A stretch of 64,000 bases of DNA, from contig MU400532.1 of the NCBI GenBank assembly GCA_022578965.1, positions 62,001 to 126,000 of the forward strand, read 5' to 3'. Shown here one piece after another: positions 45,425 through 56,516 of this stretch. Every line of letters begins with the position of its first letter. Within the stretch, counting starts at the first letter, position 1. Below the pieces are notes generated by a model. It saw only the letters and a program-made list of their open reading frames with translations. It made no database searches and had not been told where the DNA came from. The DNA is from Xylaria sp. FL1777 (taxonomy: Eukaryota; Ascomycota; Sordariomycetes; Xylariales; Xylariaceae). The translations under genes were made by a program, and so were the position numbers.

Positions 45425-47422
45425 AGGGAGGGAGTATCGGGACGAGAGGGTTTTGGTCAGGGGCTCGAGAAGGGCTTATGCCATTTTTTCCATTTCAGTG
45501 TCTCTAAAATCGTCTTTGTTCGCGCCCAGAAAAGTTGAATTGAAATGAATTTTGAAGATAATGTAGTCCGCCTCCACAGTGAATGGACTTTGACTTTGAC
45601 CATGCCACTCAGAGTAATCTTATCAAAGAGCATGGTGTCAATTGGACTTAGGATGAGGCGCCAGTGACCGCCTTGTAGTAAATTCGGTCTCATTTCTTAT
45701 ATGAGCCGAGCACCAATAGTTGACTAATGGCCCATATAAAGTGATGGGACAGCGATACCCAAAGTTAGCACATGAAACAGGTAACAGGTGGCATTATATA
45801 GCAATACGCATATCCAGGTACCTGGGCTCTCTTCTTAATGCATAGCGGCAGCCCTATGTGCCACTTTATAGATCATGTTAGAGGAGTGTCATCCGATGTC
45901 CGGGTCAATGGATCGACTCTGCACGGGCCATGAAATACAAGTCTGGCATAAAGTAGATACATGTAAAAAGTAGGTAACGACAGTGGGTTCCAAAATCATT
46001 AACAGCCCAGACTTGTTCATAGTAACCCCTCCCAATAATATCTTGAAACGGAACCTGGCCAAATTTCTTGTCTTTTCTTCCAATTTTTTTTCTAGTTATA
46101 TGGTAAAGCAATGAGGGCCAGATAATTAGGGTTTCTTCTAATTTCTATTGAAGCCTGCGACCGTTGGCTTGGCCTTGTTAATCTTACCTATCTATTACTG
46201 ACCTCACTTATATGATAATGGGTCGCTCGAGAACAAGGCCTCTTCCCCGCAGACTTCCCCGCACGGGCTTACAGCAGATCATCAGATAGGCGGCTGGGGA
46301 AAATTCAACTATGGGGTGGGTAGTGTATTTTCACCTTTACTATTTATCTTCTACATTGTAGCCCAGTCATTCATATGGAAATATCTCGGGGTGCAGTAGT
46401 CTATGCTAAATCGCCCTATTTTAAACCTATAGACCCAAGATCACGGCTGAGTGGTGGTTCTGAAAGTGTAGGTATCCTTCATTCATCATTGGCATATCAC
46501 CAGCCCCCTCACTAATGTCGTACAATTATCACCCCGAAAAAAGTTCAGAAGCATGAGGAAACCGGATATCTTGACAGGGGGTGCCGCCGTTTCTTACCGG
46601 ATTGGCTCCACGATCAAGCCATTACCGCACAACTGCCGTTCCAAGTAAGACGCCGTCCGGGTCTTCATCCAATCCCGTCCATGGTGTGCCAGCACTTAGC
46701 GACCCTGGTCTCCCACCGAGGCTCTCTGAGACGTGACGGCATGACCTCACTCGCTACACCGCAGTACTCCATCTTCACACATGACGAGATGTAACGTAAT
46801 GGCAGAGACGAGCCAGGCCGGCCGCGTCTGCGCTCCTACAGTATACTCCATCGTTCGCACTCCGGTGTGCGCTACCTCTCATCGAATTACAGTGAGACTG
46901 GGATCGAGACCCATACTGGCTTCTTCTAGTAAGGGAGCAAAGGAGTCCATAGCAGCCATTATCCCTAAGCTTAGTCTAGTGTGGCCAAGCCAAGTGCCGT
47001 AGGTTGGTGATGGCATTGCCGAGTCCACCTCATCGGTGCCCTAGTGTGATGGGGAAAGTCTTCGGGTTGAGCCGTTACCGCTACTTGCTCTTTGTATGCG
47101 TAAAATCTTACAGCCGAATGCAGGGCCCTATCTCACATGTTCGCTCCGAAATTTCGCGGGGCTAGTATGCGATACTGTGACTTGATAGTTCCAATAAATG
47201 CCTGGATTCCCCGCGGGTTTGCTGATTCTTAGACTACTACTACCTCTCCTATTCATCTGGATCGCTTCGGATTCGTAGATCCTAATTGAATCTCATCTCT
47301 CTACTTCCCCGTCCGTGTTCCCTCACTTCTATCTTCATATTCTTCACCTCCTCTGGAGTGGGTTAGCATTGGAGAAAGGGGTGATTAGATAGAGTTGAAG
47401 AATACCCCTCACTGTCTTCGTG
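45425..47422. other. Intergenic region, no gene seen
   Basis: About 2 kb between the glucanase and sugar-transporter genes. It ends in a pyrimidine-rich stretch (about 47240-47355) typical of a fungal transcription start. Confidence 0.5.
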
Positions 47423-49674
47423 ATGGCGCCTCCTACCTACATGGGCCTTAGTGGCCGTCCGCTCTCTATAGCGATATCGACGATCTGTACTACTGGCTTC
47501 CTGCTGTTCGGTTATGATCAGGGTGTCATGAGTGGCATATTAACGGCACCAGCATTTGCGGATGTGTTTGAGGAAACCAGGAACAACAGTACCATCCAAG
47601 GTGTCGTGACTTCAGTATACGATCTTGGATGTCTCTTCGGTGCCATTTTCATCCTTTCAGTTGGTGATCAGCTCGGTAGACGACGAGCAGTCATTGCCGG
47701 TGGAATTATTATGATTATTGGGACAATAATTCAAGTCACTTCTTATCCAGGACATGCACCTCTAGCCCAATTCATTATTGGACGTATAGTAACTGGTTTG
47801 GGGAATGGTATCAATACCTCGACTATTCCCACGTATCAAGGTATTTGCGTACTCCGAGAATTCTATCGAGATGAATGACTAACGCAAAACTAGCTGAGTG
47901 TAGTAAAACATCGAATCGTGGTCTCCTTATCTGTATCCAGGGTGGTACCATTGCTTTCGGAACCCTCATCGCCTACTGGCTAGATTACGGTTCATCATTT
48001 GGCCCAGCGGGCCTGGTCTGGCGTTTCCCAATAGCCTTCCAGATTATCTTCGGAATTATCGTGTCTAGTGCAATGATTTGGCTCCCGGAGAGCCCCAGGT
48101 GGTTACTCACCCATGAGAGATATGAGGATGCCAACAATGTGATCGCCGCTATTCGCGGATACGAAGTAGACAGTGAGGAGACTAGTAGGGAGCGTGGCAT
48201 CATTCTCGACTCAATCAGAGCCTCTGGTGTATTTGGAGGCAAGAGCACGCCATTCAAAGCTCTCTTGACGAATGGCAAGACCCAGCATTTCCGTAGAATG
48301 CTTCTCGGTGCAAGTAGTCAGTTCATGCAGCAGGTGAGTTTGCTATCTACACATCGTCGGTGGCTAACTATTTACCGACGAGAGACTACATAGCGTATGC
48401 TAAATTCATCAGGTCGGTGGCTGCAATGCTGTCATCTACTTCTTCCCAATTCTCTGCGAGACTTTCATCACACCGGGGGACCACAACATGGCCTTGCTCC
48501 TAGGTGGTGTCAATGCCATCGTTTACGCAATTTTCGGTTAGTCGAAGAACCTTTTTAATTATAAGAATGTCCTACTAACATGCTTGTAGTACGTAATTCT
48601 CCAGCGTTTTCACTGACCTACCCGAGACGACCAGGCAACTCAAGAGAGTAATCTTTTCAAATGACCCAACCCTATGCTAATCATATCTATAGGCTACTGT
48701 ATCGTGGTTCCTCATCGAACGCGTTGGTCGCCGTAAACTGTTCCTCTGGGGCACAGTCGGTCAGGGGCTATCAATGGTGCTCGCCTTCGGAGCTCTCATT
48801 CCAGGCACCAAGTCCGCTGCTATCGGTACCTGCGTTGCGCTCTTCACATATATTGCTAGTTTCGGGGCCACTTGGTTGCCGCTTCCATGGCTGTAAGTAT
48901 CTCATTTCCCTCTGTCGCTCTTCAGTGCTCAATTACGAATCAAAAATTTGACCTGCGACTCACGTACGACTTAGGTATCCCGCTGAGATCAACCCAATCA
49001 TGACGAGAGCTAAAGCTAACGCTGTGTCGACATGCACAAACTGGCTCTTCAACTTTTTTAGTACGCAACTTCAACACTTCTCCTGGGTCAATATCTGACG
49101 GGACGGACTCTTCTACTTCTTCATGACTAACCGCTTTATAGTTGTATTAATTACCCCTGTATTGGTAACAAATATCGGCTGGGGAACATTCCTTTTCTTT
49201 GCAGTCCTCAATGCGACCTTCCTCCCTGTGATCTACTTTTTCTACCCGGAAACAGCGCGTAGAAGCTTAGAAGAGATCGATATGTAAGCTGTCCCTGAAA
49301 TCATTTTCTTCCTGTATTAGCCGCTTCCGAAGGAAAAGTTGTCTTGTTAGGGTTAAGAACGTGTCTCAAGAACATGCAGAGCTCCTGCTGTCCGTTCCTA
49401 ACTCACTTGAAAGAGTAGTTACTGACTTTACCAAATTAGCATCTTCGCCAAGGGTAATGTCGAAAATATATCATACGTCAAGGCCGCCAAGGACCTGCCG
49501 TTGCTCACGGATGAGGAGGTCGAACAAGAAGCTCTCAAATATGGCCTCCTCGACACTGCTACTCGAGGTGCAATTAATGGGGCGATCCGCAACCGCGGAA
49601 AGGTACATGAAGAGACTGTCGAAAAGAGGAGCGATGAAGACTCTGGCAGCAAAGAGGAGAAAGAGGAGGTATAA
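47423..49674 (+). CDS. MFS sugar transporter with one out-of-frame exon junction
   Basis: Exons: 47423-47840, 47894-48333, 48413-48536, 48693-48892, 48975-49060, 49142-49283 and 49440-49674. Family motifs run in order: GYDQGVMSGIL, GDQLGRRRAV, GRIVTGLGNGINTSTIP-TYQAEC, WLPESPRWLL, QQ-VGGCNAVIYFFPI, FLIERVGRRKLFLWG, YPAEINPIMTRAKANAVS, YPETARRSLEEID and an acidic/basic C-terminus. These are those of a 12-helix hexose/polyol proton symporter in the plasma membrane. Six junctions are phase-perfect except the third. Exon 3 ends ...AIF plus one base (donor GTTAGT), while exon 4 needs phase 0 to read ATVSWFLIERVGRR. The 156-nt intron between them is also two to three times longer than its neighbours. 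Either the gene is frameshifted by one base or it uses an unusual donor. It lies downstream of the glucanase. Confidence 0.8.
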
Positions 49675-52600
49675 GGCCGGCGACTAGTTAAACCCAGGGC
49701 TGTTAGAATCCCTGGGCGCCCCGCGATCCGTTAGAAACTCACGGGTTATATGCAGTGGCATTCAGCTATTAGGAATCGCATTACATAGAGTTCGACGATT
49801 ATTAGACGCCTTGAATACCTTCAAGGTTGAGGAGATATCTTGTGTATAGAATCACCAGAACAGATTCAAGCATTCAGGGTTTAGCTATATCAGCAAAAAT
49901 CAAATTTACTGATATACTTAACCTCCAACATGATATTAGTCCAACAATGAGAGGTTAGCAAGACACATTGCTTAGTCTTCGAGATGAGAGCGTAAATTGG
50001 TAGAAAAATGCATTAATGGTCTAGTTTATAGCTCTAGCCTTCACTTTCATGTATGTAGTCTAATGTGTGTTGATGTTTAACATTCAGGATTTAAGACGGC
50101 TCCGCCCGTCTCGCACACCTGCACATGGCTTTCTTACCTAGTTTCGCTCCCTCCTTTCTTCCCATGTTGTCCACGTGGACCTTTGTCTCCACATGATCGA
50201 CCTGAAGGAGATCAAAATTTGTGAGAAGATAATTAAATCTTGTCAGCATGTTTTCTGAGGGCAGTGACCATGTTCTCATACTAGTACCGAATGTGCTAAA
50301 ACATAATATATTCAGCGGTGGTTTGAATTCTCACTTCAACAGAATCGCGTATCACCTTGCGCAATCAACTTTGCTGCGCATCCTAGGCAGATCAGCTGCA
50401 TTACGTCTATGCAGTGACACCGACAGATCACTATCGGCGTATCAATGCAGATGTCAATGTTGACGCGAAGTTGGTGTAGTAGTCGGCGCATCATGCGTAA
50501 ACAACCAACTAAAAAGAAAATCGGGGTTGCTTAGGATACTTATCATGTACCGGTATATGGTAAAAAAGAAAACCATGTGGCTTCATCGTCGTGGGCGACA
50601 TACAATTTCTAATAATATTTTGCGCAAGGAGCGGATGTTATAAACTCGAGATATCACAAGAAGATATAGCAAAGTTGTATAAATGTAATACGAGATACAT
50701 TCATGCCTCACCGAGTTATGATGTATAGATGACAATCACCGAAGATTGATCTTGACACCGAGTAACTCGGTCAAGTATTAGATACGTAATTTTATCATGC
50801 TTTTAAGGTATGCCTTGTCTTACTAGAGCCGAGACAAGTAAATCCTGCGAAGGCTTTGCGCCATGCATCGCGAACTATGCGCCGACTCAGGTTATCTCGC
50901 CTTTTTCCTTCTTTCTTTCCTTTAAGTGCAGACTTGGTAATCCTTATGTTACACAAGCAGCCTCATTTCGTTAAGCCTGTCATAACCCGGCATCTTTGAT
51001 AAATTTGAATTTGTTGGTTGTAGATAAATAGGTATTGTATTGAGAGATTAGTCTCGATATGAATTTCTTGCAAGACAGCCACTGGGTAACGCGAGGTAAC
51101 ATGAGAATAGATATTACTCTATTGGGTTAATTCCATGGCGGCAATCAGCTAACGGAACTTGGCCTATGTGTAAGGCAAAGTATTTAAGATAATTAAATAC
51201 TTCGACCTGCTTAGATAGAGGAGATGCTCCTATCCTAAACAACTAGAGGGTAAGGTTGGTACTTTCCTGATCACGGGCTTTTTTTCTGCTAGAAACGGCT
51301 TAGAGCGGATGTTCCCCCTCTATTCCCCCTTTTCTTTGGGGTCATTCGGACAGTAAGACGGATCGCCCCAGACCACCACACCTCCTTCCTTGGTGCCTAT
51401 CGCGTGTCTTGCCGGCCTTTGTTTTGGATGGGTTGCCAACTCAACAGCCCCGGACACCATAGGTGATCTTCAGATCTGGGGCCAATCAACTCAATGACGA
51501 AATGGTCGGGGGAGTTGCTTGTCCGTAGTTCGATGGTACGCTATCCATAATATGGTTATCGGTTTCAGAGCTGTATCTCTCCCTGTTGATTCATCTTTTT
51601 GGATAGGGCGCATCAGCAACCAGAACACGGTGGCAATCTATGGGACGGTGGGTTGCGGAAATAAACACTGGGAGACGAGCTGTTGTGGGCATGTGAGTCC
51701 TCGGCTTCTGGTCTACGTACTCTCCCCTTTACTGCCAGTTTAGTTCAGTTACACTACAGATAACCCGACTCGCCTCGACTCGCCTTGACTAGAAGACACG
51801 GGATTATGGTGTGAGACGTCAGTGGCTGGAGTGGCTACAGTATGAAAACGGGCCCCCGTAAGTGACTGGCAAAGTTGGGTGCTACTCTCCTCCCTATCCA
51901 ATCTAAACATAACCAATACAACATGATGGACTCAATAAATGTGCGTTTTTCAGGTTGGCATACAGCCGAAATAGGACTCAGGCCACGCAAATCAACTTCG
52001 TTTCGAGCCAGCCACTCCTGGATGGGTAGGCTCTAGAACAGGACGAGAGACTTTCCTGCCATTGACACATCAAACATAGATCACGAGTCGCTCTATTGGG
52101 CGGAGAAAGCCATATCGTAGTATTGACGTACTGCTAGGGATGGGTTTGAACTACGAATAGGAAGTTGAGAAAGGATTCGGTGCGATAAGTTTTGATGATG
52201 CCCAGCCAGGCCCAATGCTACTAGGCTAGCAGGCCGTTAAGCAGCGCACCCAGGTGCTGATCAGCACCACGGCTGCCTACCCATAGCTGACCTTGCAAGA
52301 TCGTACGATTTCTTTTTCCCGTATGTGAAGTCTTTCCTCTGATTCCACTGTATCGGAGAAGAACTTCCTCTAGGAGGCCTCTGTTTGACATATGGATCTA
52401 TTGCATAGTGTCTTATCAATTTGGTTTCCAGAGGGTGTACTCTACCACCGATGGATTTTCCAGTACATACCTTTTGAACATGCCGTGTACGACCAAATAC
52501 CATTTCATATTAGTCCTTCGCTGAAGTTAAAACTCTAGAATGTGTTAATTAGTGCTAGAGATGTAATTGATGCGCATACACACATCTCCAAGGCTTGATA

Positions 52601-53773
52601 AAGATAGCTTGAGGAGACAAAAACTGCCAAACAACATCCAGAATCTAAGTATTCTGTATAAAACAATATGCTTTGCATGTCAATAGACCGCCGGATCTTT
52701 TGTAGGTGACGCTAGGTGCTGTTTTTAAAAATATAAACAAGGTTCGCATGTCAGGTATGCTGAGTCATTTCATCATTTTAAGCAGGATCGAATCAAGTGA
52801 AGCTGGCTGCCCTAGCAGATAAAACTGAACATTGAATTGGGATGTCTTTTTAATTTATATATGGAGGTATCCATGGACCCTTTGCAGGGTGTTTCTTAAA
52901 TATCTGAAAGAAAATTTTCACAATCACCAACCCCATAGCTTTTCCCCAGCCTCAACCTTTTCCGATTATTCCTTCACGCTATTTTATTGGTACCAAGTCT
53001 CCAGCCTAGCCAGAAACTCAGCGCCCCGGACTAGAATATATAGTTCTAAATAAGAGGAAACAAAAACGAGAACAATTTGCAGTCTGTTGATATATTTCGC
53101 AATCTGGTATCAATAATTCAGTGCCCACTGTTTTGACCCGAGCAGTAACAATTCAAGTAAACAAGACACCTAAACGCCGTTGTTGACCATGCAATAATAA
53201 AAGCACAGCCTGTGTTCCTAAATCGAGGTAGAACTATGTAGTAAAACGTATACTACGAAATCCTCCAAGATGGAAGATTAGGTGGTAATTAGGCGCTGGT
53301 AGGCTAAGTTATATGAAGCTCAAGAGTCCTCGTTATTCCTGCTCTTCTACCACGGAGCCATCAAGGCTCCCGCCACAGGCTTCTTTGGCCCCATTTAAAG
53401 TCTGTATTCTGCTTATCAACTACTATGACTCCTGTTGCTCGTCATAGATCTTTTAATCAAGCGGTAATAAAGAAAGCCACAATGCTTTTTTACCTGGAGC
53501 CTAACCACCCCCCCGCTTCATGTTTTGATCGGTTGCCCGGTTGTGAAATTCAAATCTATAATGGCCGCCGTATCCCAAGAACAAAAAAGGAACTCCGCTT
53601 ATGCCTAACGAGTGGAATTTCGATTCCCCTTTCGGTCCTGTTGGTACCAACAGCCAGCCAGCTGTATTAGAAAAGGGAAACGATTATTAGATGTATATAT
53701 AGAGAAAATGAGGGATGTCGAAAAAGAGTGTTTTATAGTCAGATTAGCACCAGCTTTGACCCTATGCTGGTGG
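49675..53773. other. 4.1-kb gene-free region
   Basis: No recognisable gene on either strand. Open frames are below 85 codons and lack motifs. Composition is moderately AT-rich but unlike the left isochore. Confidence 0.5.
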
Positions 53774-55477
53774 TCACCTCTGTGATGGATCGGTAGATGC
53801 TCGCGACCCTGTTGCCCATCCCATTTCGTACGATTCTCTCTTCAACTGCTGATAGGCCTGGACTGGAGTGCTTGCGGCAGATACTGCCGTTGTTGGCGTA
53901 CCAGTTGCTGAACCAAGTCGCAGTGGAGGTAGCTGGGGTGCTTGTGATCTTGCTAAAGGGGTTCCAGGGTGAGAGATCGAGGTGGAATATCCCGAGGCAG
54001 TAATGGGTGGGAGAGAGCCGGGAGCAGAGCTATAGGGGGGAGTAACGAATTCGACCTGAGGATGGGGATCCGTTCGTCGCCGTTGCGATGGTCTTTCGCC
54101 AGTCTCAGGATCAGCAGCGCCGTATGTAGGCCTAGACACAAGATGTGAAGGGCCAGGGCCATTGACCAAATCCGGGCTAGGCGGCCCTTTGTACGCAAGC
54201 TCACTGACGGAAGGGGTACGGTATACGATGTCGCGCAACCGATCGCGGTCCGATCGAAGTCTCTCTCGGTCGTTTTCTAATGTCTGAATTCGCGCCTCGA
54301 GCTCACGGTACTGGCTTTCCATCCTCTGGTGCTCCATGCGCTCTTGTGTTTCTCGGTCCTTCTTCCTTTTGCGAAACCTTTGAGATGCACCCGCGTTCCT
54401 TTGACGCTTTTCATCCGCCTGCCTTGACCCCTGATGCGTGTCCACGGGTACGATGAACGGCTCCCCGTGAGCTGGTTGGATACGAAGGGCTGCTTGGCCT
54501 TCCCCAAACGCAAAGCTCCTAACACCCGCTGAGCTATACTGTATGCCGTGCTCGTTCCCTCCAGGCCACCTGGGATCTCCTCCAGGACCTGGATATCCAC
54601 TAGGAATTTGGGGTATAGCGGTGGTGGCATATGGGTTGTGCGGTGGGTATCCAGGAGTTTGCGCTGACTGAATACCAGAACCACCAGGGCCAAAAGGACG
54701 GCCCTGCATATTAGGATTTGAGTGACTGGCAACTGGCTGTGAAATGGACCGCGCCGACGCGGGCAAAGGTGTCATACTGGAAGGCGGCCTGACTGATGGA
54801 CTCATGACTCGGCTAAGCTGCGGCACCAAAGGAGAACCTCTCGCGGAAAGCGCTTGGTCTGGACGCCCAGGAATTCTAGCTTCTGATATTACTCGGCTCG
54901 AATCTTGGGACCCAGCTGGAAGATGCTGCGGTTGGGATTGGGGCGGATTTAGAGCTCGAAAGGGATGATTTTGCCCAGGGCTAATTAGTCGAGGGGACCG
55001 GGGAGTCAACGCCCGTCTTGCCGCTGCTATCGGCGGATATGGGCGAGCGGTCCCTGGAGAGCCGTGCTCCGCAGACGACGGCGCGGTTGATTGCTGATCC
55101 TCGATGGTAGGCGTAGTCTGTCCGGGTCTCGCCATCCCCGGGTCTTGGAATGCGAAATGCGGCGGTACACGAGGACTCGAGTTCGAAGCCGTGCTTGATG
55201 CCTTGGGACTTGAAGCGGCGTCCTCGGCCCGTTCCCTGGTAAGAGGGGATTGAGACTCAGCAGGATTCAGAATTGTGTGGACGCCGAGGGCTCTGAGGGG
55301 TAGCGATTGCTGCATGTTCTCGCCATTAGACTTCGAGGTGCCAGTGCTTTCGAGTGCCCTGTTCTCCGTCTGACCATTACCTCCTCCCCGAAGACTTGTC
55401 TGATACTGGATCAACTGTCCAGGCGTCCTGGGCGATGTCTGGGGTGAAGCAGACGGGCCTGTACGTTCCCCTGGCAT
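53774..55477 (-). CDS. bZIP transcription factor
   Basis: 567 aa from ATG 55477, single exon. A long disordered Pro/Ser/Gln/Gly-rich region contains the conserved-looking block LPLRALGVHTILNP (about 59-72). A basic region, QADEKRQRNAGASQRFRKRKK, spans about 353-373 with the bZIP signature Asn361-x7-Arg369. A charged coiled coil follows to about 418 (ELEARIQTLENDRERLRSDR), with few classic heptad Leu. The C-terminus is Pro/Ser-rich. A sequence-specific nuclear regulator is the confident call; targets are unknown. The frame is open 79 further codons to 55714 (RNCEYRAASVKGGRCLEPGD) but without any ATG. Both possible ATGs have poor context (T at -3). The true N-terminus is therefore uncertain: non-AUG initiation, or an upstream exon joined at the CTAACTAG just before 55714. 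Confidence 0.9.
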   Translation of the reverse strand: MPGERTGPSASPQTSPRTPGQLIQYQTSLRGGGNGQTENRALESTGTSKSNGENMQQSLPLRALGVHTILNPAESQSPLTRERAEDAASSPKASSTASNSSPRVPPHFAFQDPGMARPGQTTPTIEDQQSTAPSSAEHGSPGTARPYPPIAAARRALTPRSPRLISPGQNHPFRALNPPQSQPQHLPAGSQDSSRVISEARIPGRPDQALSARGSPLVPQLSRVMSPSVRPPSSMTPLPASARSISQPVASHSNPNMQGRPFGPGGSGIQSAQTPGYPPHNPYATTAIPQIPSGYPGPGGDPRWPGGNEHGIQYSSAGVRSFAFGEGQAALRIQPAHGEPFIVPVDTHQGSRQADEKRQRNAGASQRFRKRKKDRETQERMEHQRMESQYRELEARIQTLENDRERLRSDRDRLRDIVYRTPSVSELAYKGPPSPDLVNGPGPSHLVSRPTYGAADPETGERPSQRRRTDPHPQVEFVTPPYSSAPGSLPPITASGYSTSISHPGTPLARSQAPQLPPLRLGSATGTPTTAVSAASTPVQAYQQLKRESYEMGWATGSRASTDPSQR

Positions 55478-55523
55478 CGAAGTCTTCTCCCTTGCACTTT
55501 GGTGGTCTCCGGGTTCCAGACAT
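55377..55523 (-). CDS. Upstream ORF overlapping the bZIP start
   Basis: A 48-codon ORF (MSGTRRPPKCKGEDF...) starts at 55523, the first ATG on the minus strand after nearly 1 kb without any. It runs out of frame across the bZIP ATG at 55477 and stops (TAA) at 55377-55379. If the leader is transcribed as drawn, this overlapping uORF would reduce translation from 55477 unless it is leaky-scanned. The peptide resembles nothing I know. Its role, if any, would be regulatory. Confidence 0.35.
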   Translation of the reverse strand: MSGTRRPPKCKGEDFDARGTYRPVCFTPDIAQDAWTVDPVSDKSSGRR

Positions 55524-56516
55524 CGACCGCCCTTTACACTTGCAGCTCGATACTCGCAGTTCCTGGTCCCCACCCCGCCGCTGTCAGGCCGGTCCCCGCC
55601 CTCGCCGCCACGTCCCTGGCCTGGCCAGCACTTATAAATAGGGCTTGCTGTGACCGCGTATGGGTGATAACTGTAGGATAAGGGTTGCGGTGGTGCTGAG
55701 TGTAGGACCGCCACGATGGCTAGTTAGAAGGGATTACTTAGAGTGTTGTAGAGTAGAAATGGTGCAATGCAGACTCGTTCTGGTCGGTACTGCAGGACAA
55801 CAACGATGAAGGGGTTTGATATGCACACTCGACTGCCTCTCTTTAGGAAATGTAATCCCCACCAGCAGTAGCGCTAACCGAGGTACGTCCTTTGCGCGGA
55901 CAACAGTGACTCACGTATCCAGGCGTAGACTAAGGACTGTCCAGAACTTAGATGAGGTGGAAGTAGGGATGGGAGTAGTTAATAATGACGACGATGGTAG
56001 GATCGAAAGAGCGACTGCTGGGAGAGAAACAGAGGAAGTTGGGTCAGTGCTCTCGACGCCAGCGGCACGAGGATCAGCTGGCCTGTAATGCCCAAACCGG
56101 GACCTGCTACTACAATGACTGCCAATGAAGGGTGATGCAAGAAATTCGACCAGTCAGAGTCCTGCTCAGAAGCCCTGCACAATGAATGGCTGGGGAAACT
56201 CTCGATACGCAAATCTTCAATACTAGGACCCAGATGATGAACTAATTAACACCCCTAGTCAAGAAATCAAGGAGAAGTATTACGTCGTTGTAAAATTGAT
56301 TTCTCTCTTGATATGATTGGAATCGGCGACTTGGAAGTGGTGTAAAGATCCAGATGAGAGAGGTGTGTTGTTGCAATGTGATGACCGAGTCGTTACGACA
56401 GTGGCTTGGTAAATGCTTCTCGTAGCAGATTAAAAAAAACAAACGCAAGAAAGGTGCAAGCGTATTACCTAGTGGTCTATTCAGTGTGATACTGAGCGAA
56501 GTTGCTGCTCTTGAAT
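55524..56516 (-). promoter_or_regulatory. ATG-free long leader of the bZIP gene
   Basis: Scanning the plus strand for CAT shows none between 55524 and 56516, so the minus strand has no ATG for about 990 bases, where about 15 would be expected by chance. The plus strand of the same segment has many ATGs. This is the footprint of a scanned 5' untranslated region, possibly with an intron (donor-like GTGAGT near 55915, branch/acceptor CTAACTAG at 55722-55729). Confidence 0.5.

Noticed and set aside
54277..54732. 151-codon frame inside the bZIP gene
   Set aside because: Shadow of the bZIP coding region, with no motif of its own.
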